Origin: Campylorhamphus procurvoides
Lineage: Eukaryota; Chordata; Aves; Passeriformes; Dendrocolaptidae
Assembly: GCA_013396655.1 (NCBI GenBank)
Contig: WBMV01009262.1
Span: 217,080-281,079, forward strand
DNA length: 64,000 nucleotides
Direction: 5' to 3'
The notes under the pieces were generated by a model that saw only the letters and a program-made list of their open reading frames with translations, was not told the DNA's origin and did not search any database. Numbering within the stretch: position 1 is the stretch's first letter; each line of letters begins with the position of its first letter. Shown here in pieces: positions 62,301 to 64,000 of the stretch. The translations under genes and the position numbers were made by a program.

Positions 62301-63012
62301 CCCCCGTGGTGTCTCAGCCGCCCTCCGTGTGTGCTTCACCCGCCTCATGAAGAGCGAGAAGAAGTTCTTTGTTGACCAGTTGAACGTGCTGGTGAAAAGG
62401 ATCACCCAGGAAGGTGAGTCGTCACTGTGGCCCCCCAGAACAATTTGGGGGGGCTGTGTTTAGGGTAGGGGCCAGGACACCCCTGGCTTCCTTCTCACGT
62501 TGTGTCTGGTCTCTTCCTGCGCAGTGGAGGAAGGGAAGGACACATCTGGGAGCAATGGGGAACTGCTGCTGCGGCTGCACTCCCAGTACCCAGGAGACAT
62601 TGGCTGCTTCACCATTTACTTCTTGAACCTGGGGAGGCTGGAGCCAGGGGAGGCCATGTTCCTGGGAGCCAACGAGCCCCACGCCTACCTGTATGGAGGT
62701 GAGTGTCACGGTGGGATCTCCTAACCCAGTATCCCACAAGTACTGGCCATGGGGACACGTGGAAGGGCAGGGGTGGGCTCACAGCATTGCCTCATCCCTG
62801 CAGACTGTGTGGAGTGCATGGCGTGCTCTGATAACACGGTGCGTGCTGGGCTCACCCCCAAATTCATCGATGTGCTCACCTTGTGTGAGATGCTGAACTA
62901 CACACCAGCACCCAGCACCTCCAAGATCTTTCCAGCTGTGCAGAGCCAGCTTGATCCCAGCGTCTACCTCTATGACCCACCTGTGCCAGACTTCACCATC
63001 ATGAGGATAGAG
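59345..63012 (+). CDS. MPI: Mannose-6-phosphate isomerase MPI, lacking the C-terminal exon
   Basis: Cytosolic zinc enzyme that interconverts fructose-6-phosphate and mannose-6-phosphate and supplies mannose for glycosylation. Coding exons: 59345-59360, 60791-60918, 61230-61430, 61511-61652, 62231-62413, 62525-62698, 62804-63012. The sum is 1053 nt, or 351 residues, of about 423 in the human enzyme. Type I PMI features: SVQAHPNK supplies Gln and His zinc ligands, the signature [14 protein letters not shown] supplies Glu, and ANEPHAYL supplies the last His. Exon 1 is only 16 nt (MAEIR). The last seen exon ends IMRIE with a proper donor at 63013. The remaining 72 or so residues are not found; instead a contig join at 63311 leads into a second copy of exon 3/4 sequence. 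Intron 1 contains a 692-N gap and a foreign-looking CpG piece. Confidence 0.94.
59544..59795. promoter_or_regulatory. Second CpG-rich, CCAAT-box-bearing piece in MPI intron 1, of doubtful placement
   Basis: Bounded by a single N (59543) and the long gap at 59796. It has dense CpG and two inverted CCAAT boxes, GATTGGCTG near 59686 and CCATTGGCC near 59716, as in a housekeeping promoter. Its left part (59567-59620) carries the GGGATAAGGG-type repeat seen in SCAMP2 intron 1. It may be a misplaced contig, a duplicated promoter haplotype or an alternative MPI promoter. Confidence 0.4.
59796..60487. other. Assembly gap (692 N)
   Basis: The 38 bp before the N at 59543 (from agggtgcacagtcgga at 59505) recur right after this gap at 60488. 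The true intron 1 therefore probably continues from 59542 directly into 60526. Confidence 0.98.
60526..60645. repeat. 40-bp minisatellite in MPI intron 1
   Basis: Units starting atgct/atgcg at 60526, 60566 and 60606 are exactly 40 bp apart, with ggggtttgggatggggatcg inside. The same unit occurs in intron 4. Confidence 0.9.
61664..62225. repeat. 40-bp minisatellites in MPI intron 4
   Basis: The first part (61664-62000) repeats the intron 1 unit, starting with gggtgcacagtcagaccctg. The second part has ctggttctgactgg units at 62041, 62081, 62121, 62161 and 62201, exactly 40 bp apart. It runs to just before exon 5 at 62231. Confidence 0.92.
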
Positions 63013-63311
63013 GTGAGCGGTGACAGGTCCGTGTTGGGGACAGCAGCTTCCTCCCATCTTGGCTGGGCTCCAGATGGGACATCCCTGTGCTGGCTGGGGT
63101 TCACTCACCTTCATAGTTAGTGCCCCAGTGAGAAGAGAGGGATGCTTGGGGATGATGCTTGTCTCATTATCCTTCCCCTGTTCCCCCTGCCTGGAGCTCA
63201 TTCACCTTCTCCAGCAGCTCTGGGCAGAGGGAGAACTAGGAAGAAGTCTTGGGTGTCCTCAGCCAAGCTGAGGTCCCTGCCCTTGGGCTGATGCAGGCAC
63301 AGCAAAGGGGN

Positions 63312-64000
63312 CTTCAAGGTGCTCTCAGTCAATACTGCCCTCTCCGTCCAGGCACACCCCAACAAGGTAGGGAGAGCTTCACGTGGGCAGCCCAGCTGGA
63401 CCCCATGTCCCTGGGAATGTCACCCGGCTTGTCTCGTCCTCTACAGGAGCTGGCAGCAAAGCTGCACGCCCAGTTCCCCGAGCATTATCCTGATGCCAAC
63501 CACAAGCCTGAAATGGCCATCGCTCTCACCCCCTTTGAGGGCTTGTGTGGCTTCCGGCCCGTAGAGGAGATTGTCTCCTTCCTCCAGAGTAAGGACGAAG
63601 GGTGCACAGTCAGACCCTGGGGTGGGGACAGTAGCCATGCTCACTTGGGATGGGGTTTGGGTTGGGGACAGGGGATGTGCTCCCTTGGCATGGGGTTTGA
63701 GCTGGGGATCGGAGCTATGCTCCCTTGAGATGGCATTTTGGATGGGGTTTGGAATGAGGATGGTGCTCCCTTAGGATGGGGTTTAAGGTGAGCATGGTGG
63801 CCGTGCTTCCTTGGGATGGGGTTTGGGGTGAGGATGGGGGCTGTTCTCCCATGTAATGGAATTTGATGTGGAGACGGGTTGTGCTCCCTTAGGATGGAGT
63901 TCAGGGTGAGGGCACTGCTCCCCTGGGATGAGGTTTGGGGTGGGGATGGGGGCTGTGCTACCCTGCAGTGGGTGTGCTGGTTCTGACTGGAGCTGTGTGC
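63312..64000 (+). pseudogene. Duplicate of MPI exon 3 end, exon 4 and intron 4 after a contig join
   Basis: This stretch repeats 61376-62064 at a constant offset of 1936 with no difference I could see. It includes the end of exon 3 (63312-63366) and all of exon 4 (63447-63588), with splice sites. It starts exactly at the single N at 63311 and replaces the expected last MPI exon. Splicing it after the exon ending at 63012 would not give an MPI C-terminus. The likely cause is misassembly, not a real pseudogene. Confidence 0.85.

Overview
This is vertebrate nuclear DNA and almost certainly from a bird. The genes have split exons with GT-AG introns, and fragments of the avian LINE CR1 are scattered throughout. 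The gene order is the conserved block known from human 15q24 and chicken chromosome 10: CYP1A (-) / CYP1A (+) / CSK (+) / CPLX3 (+) / ULK3 (-) / SCAMP2 (-) / MPI (+). It is a draft assembly with three large N gaps (2595-2996, 16536-17109, 59796-60487) and single-N contig joins at 481, 40273, 59045, 59543 and 63311. Four of these are next to duplicated or suspicious sequence.

Layout. 1-2400 holds the promoter and noncoding first exon of a minus-strand CYP1A gene whose coding part lies off the left edge, followed by a GC-rich cluster of dioxin-response cores. 6202-9479 is a complete CYP1A gene (CYP1A5/CYP1A2 position), head-to-head with the first. 9.6-21.6 kb is mostly non-coding and holds CR1 fragments, short tandem repeats and a probable CSK promoter around a gap. 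21713-25851 is complete CSK. 26.6-34.4 kb has no recognisable gene (mammals have LMAN1L here) but carries a CpG-rich stretch and a striking 11-bp minisatellite. 34460-36454 is complete CPLX3. 41449-44700 is complete ULK3 on the minus strand. 46844-59110 is complete SCAMP2 on the minus strand. 59345-63012 is MPI, lacking its C-terminal exon.

The genes do not form a pathway. They are a syntenic group of a xenobiotic monooxygenase (CYP1A), a negative regulator of Src kinases (CSK), a retinal-type SNARE regulator (CPLX3), a Hedgehog/abscission kinase (ULK3), a vesicle membrane protein (SCAMP2) and phosphomannose isomerase (MPI). Two divergent gene pairs share short control regions: the CYP1A pair, with dioxin-response cores, and SCAMP2/MPI, with a CpG-rich interval of about 230 bp that has a perfect CRE.

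I found no new biological system. The most useful points are the dioxin-response cluster, a GC-AG intron in SCAMP2, a 17-nt last exon in ULK3 that encodes a CaaX-like tail, the exact 21 x 11-bp array upstream of CPLX3, and assembly duplications that would mislead automatic annotation of CYP1A and MPI. Exon limits were set by eye from splice sites, reading frame and remembered family sequences.
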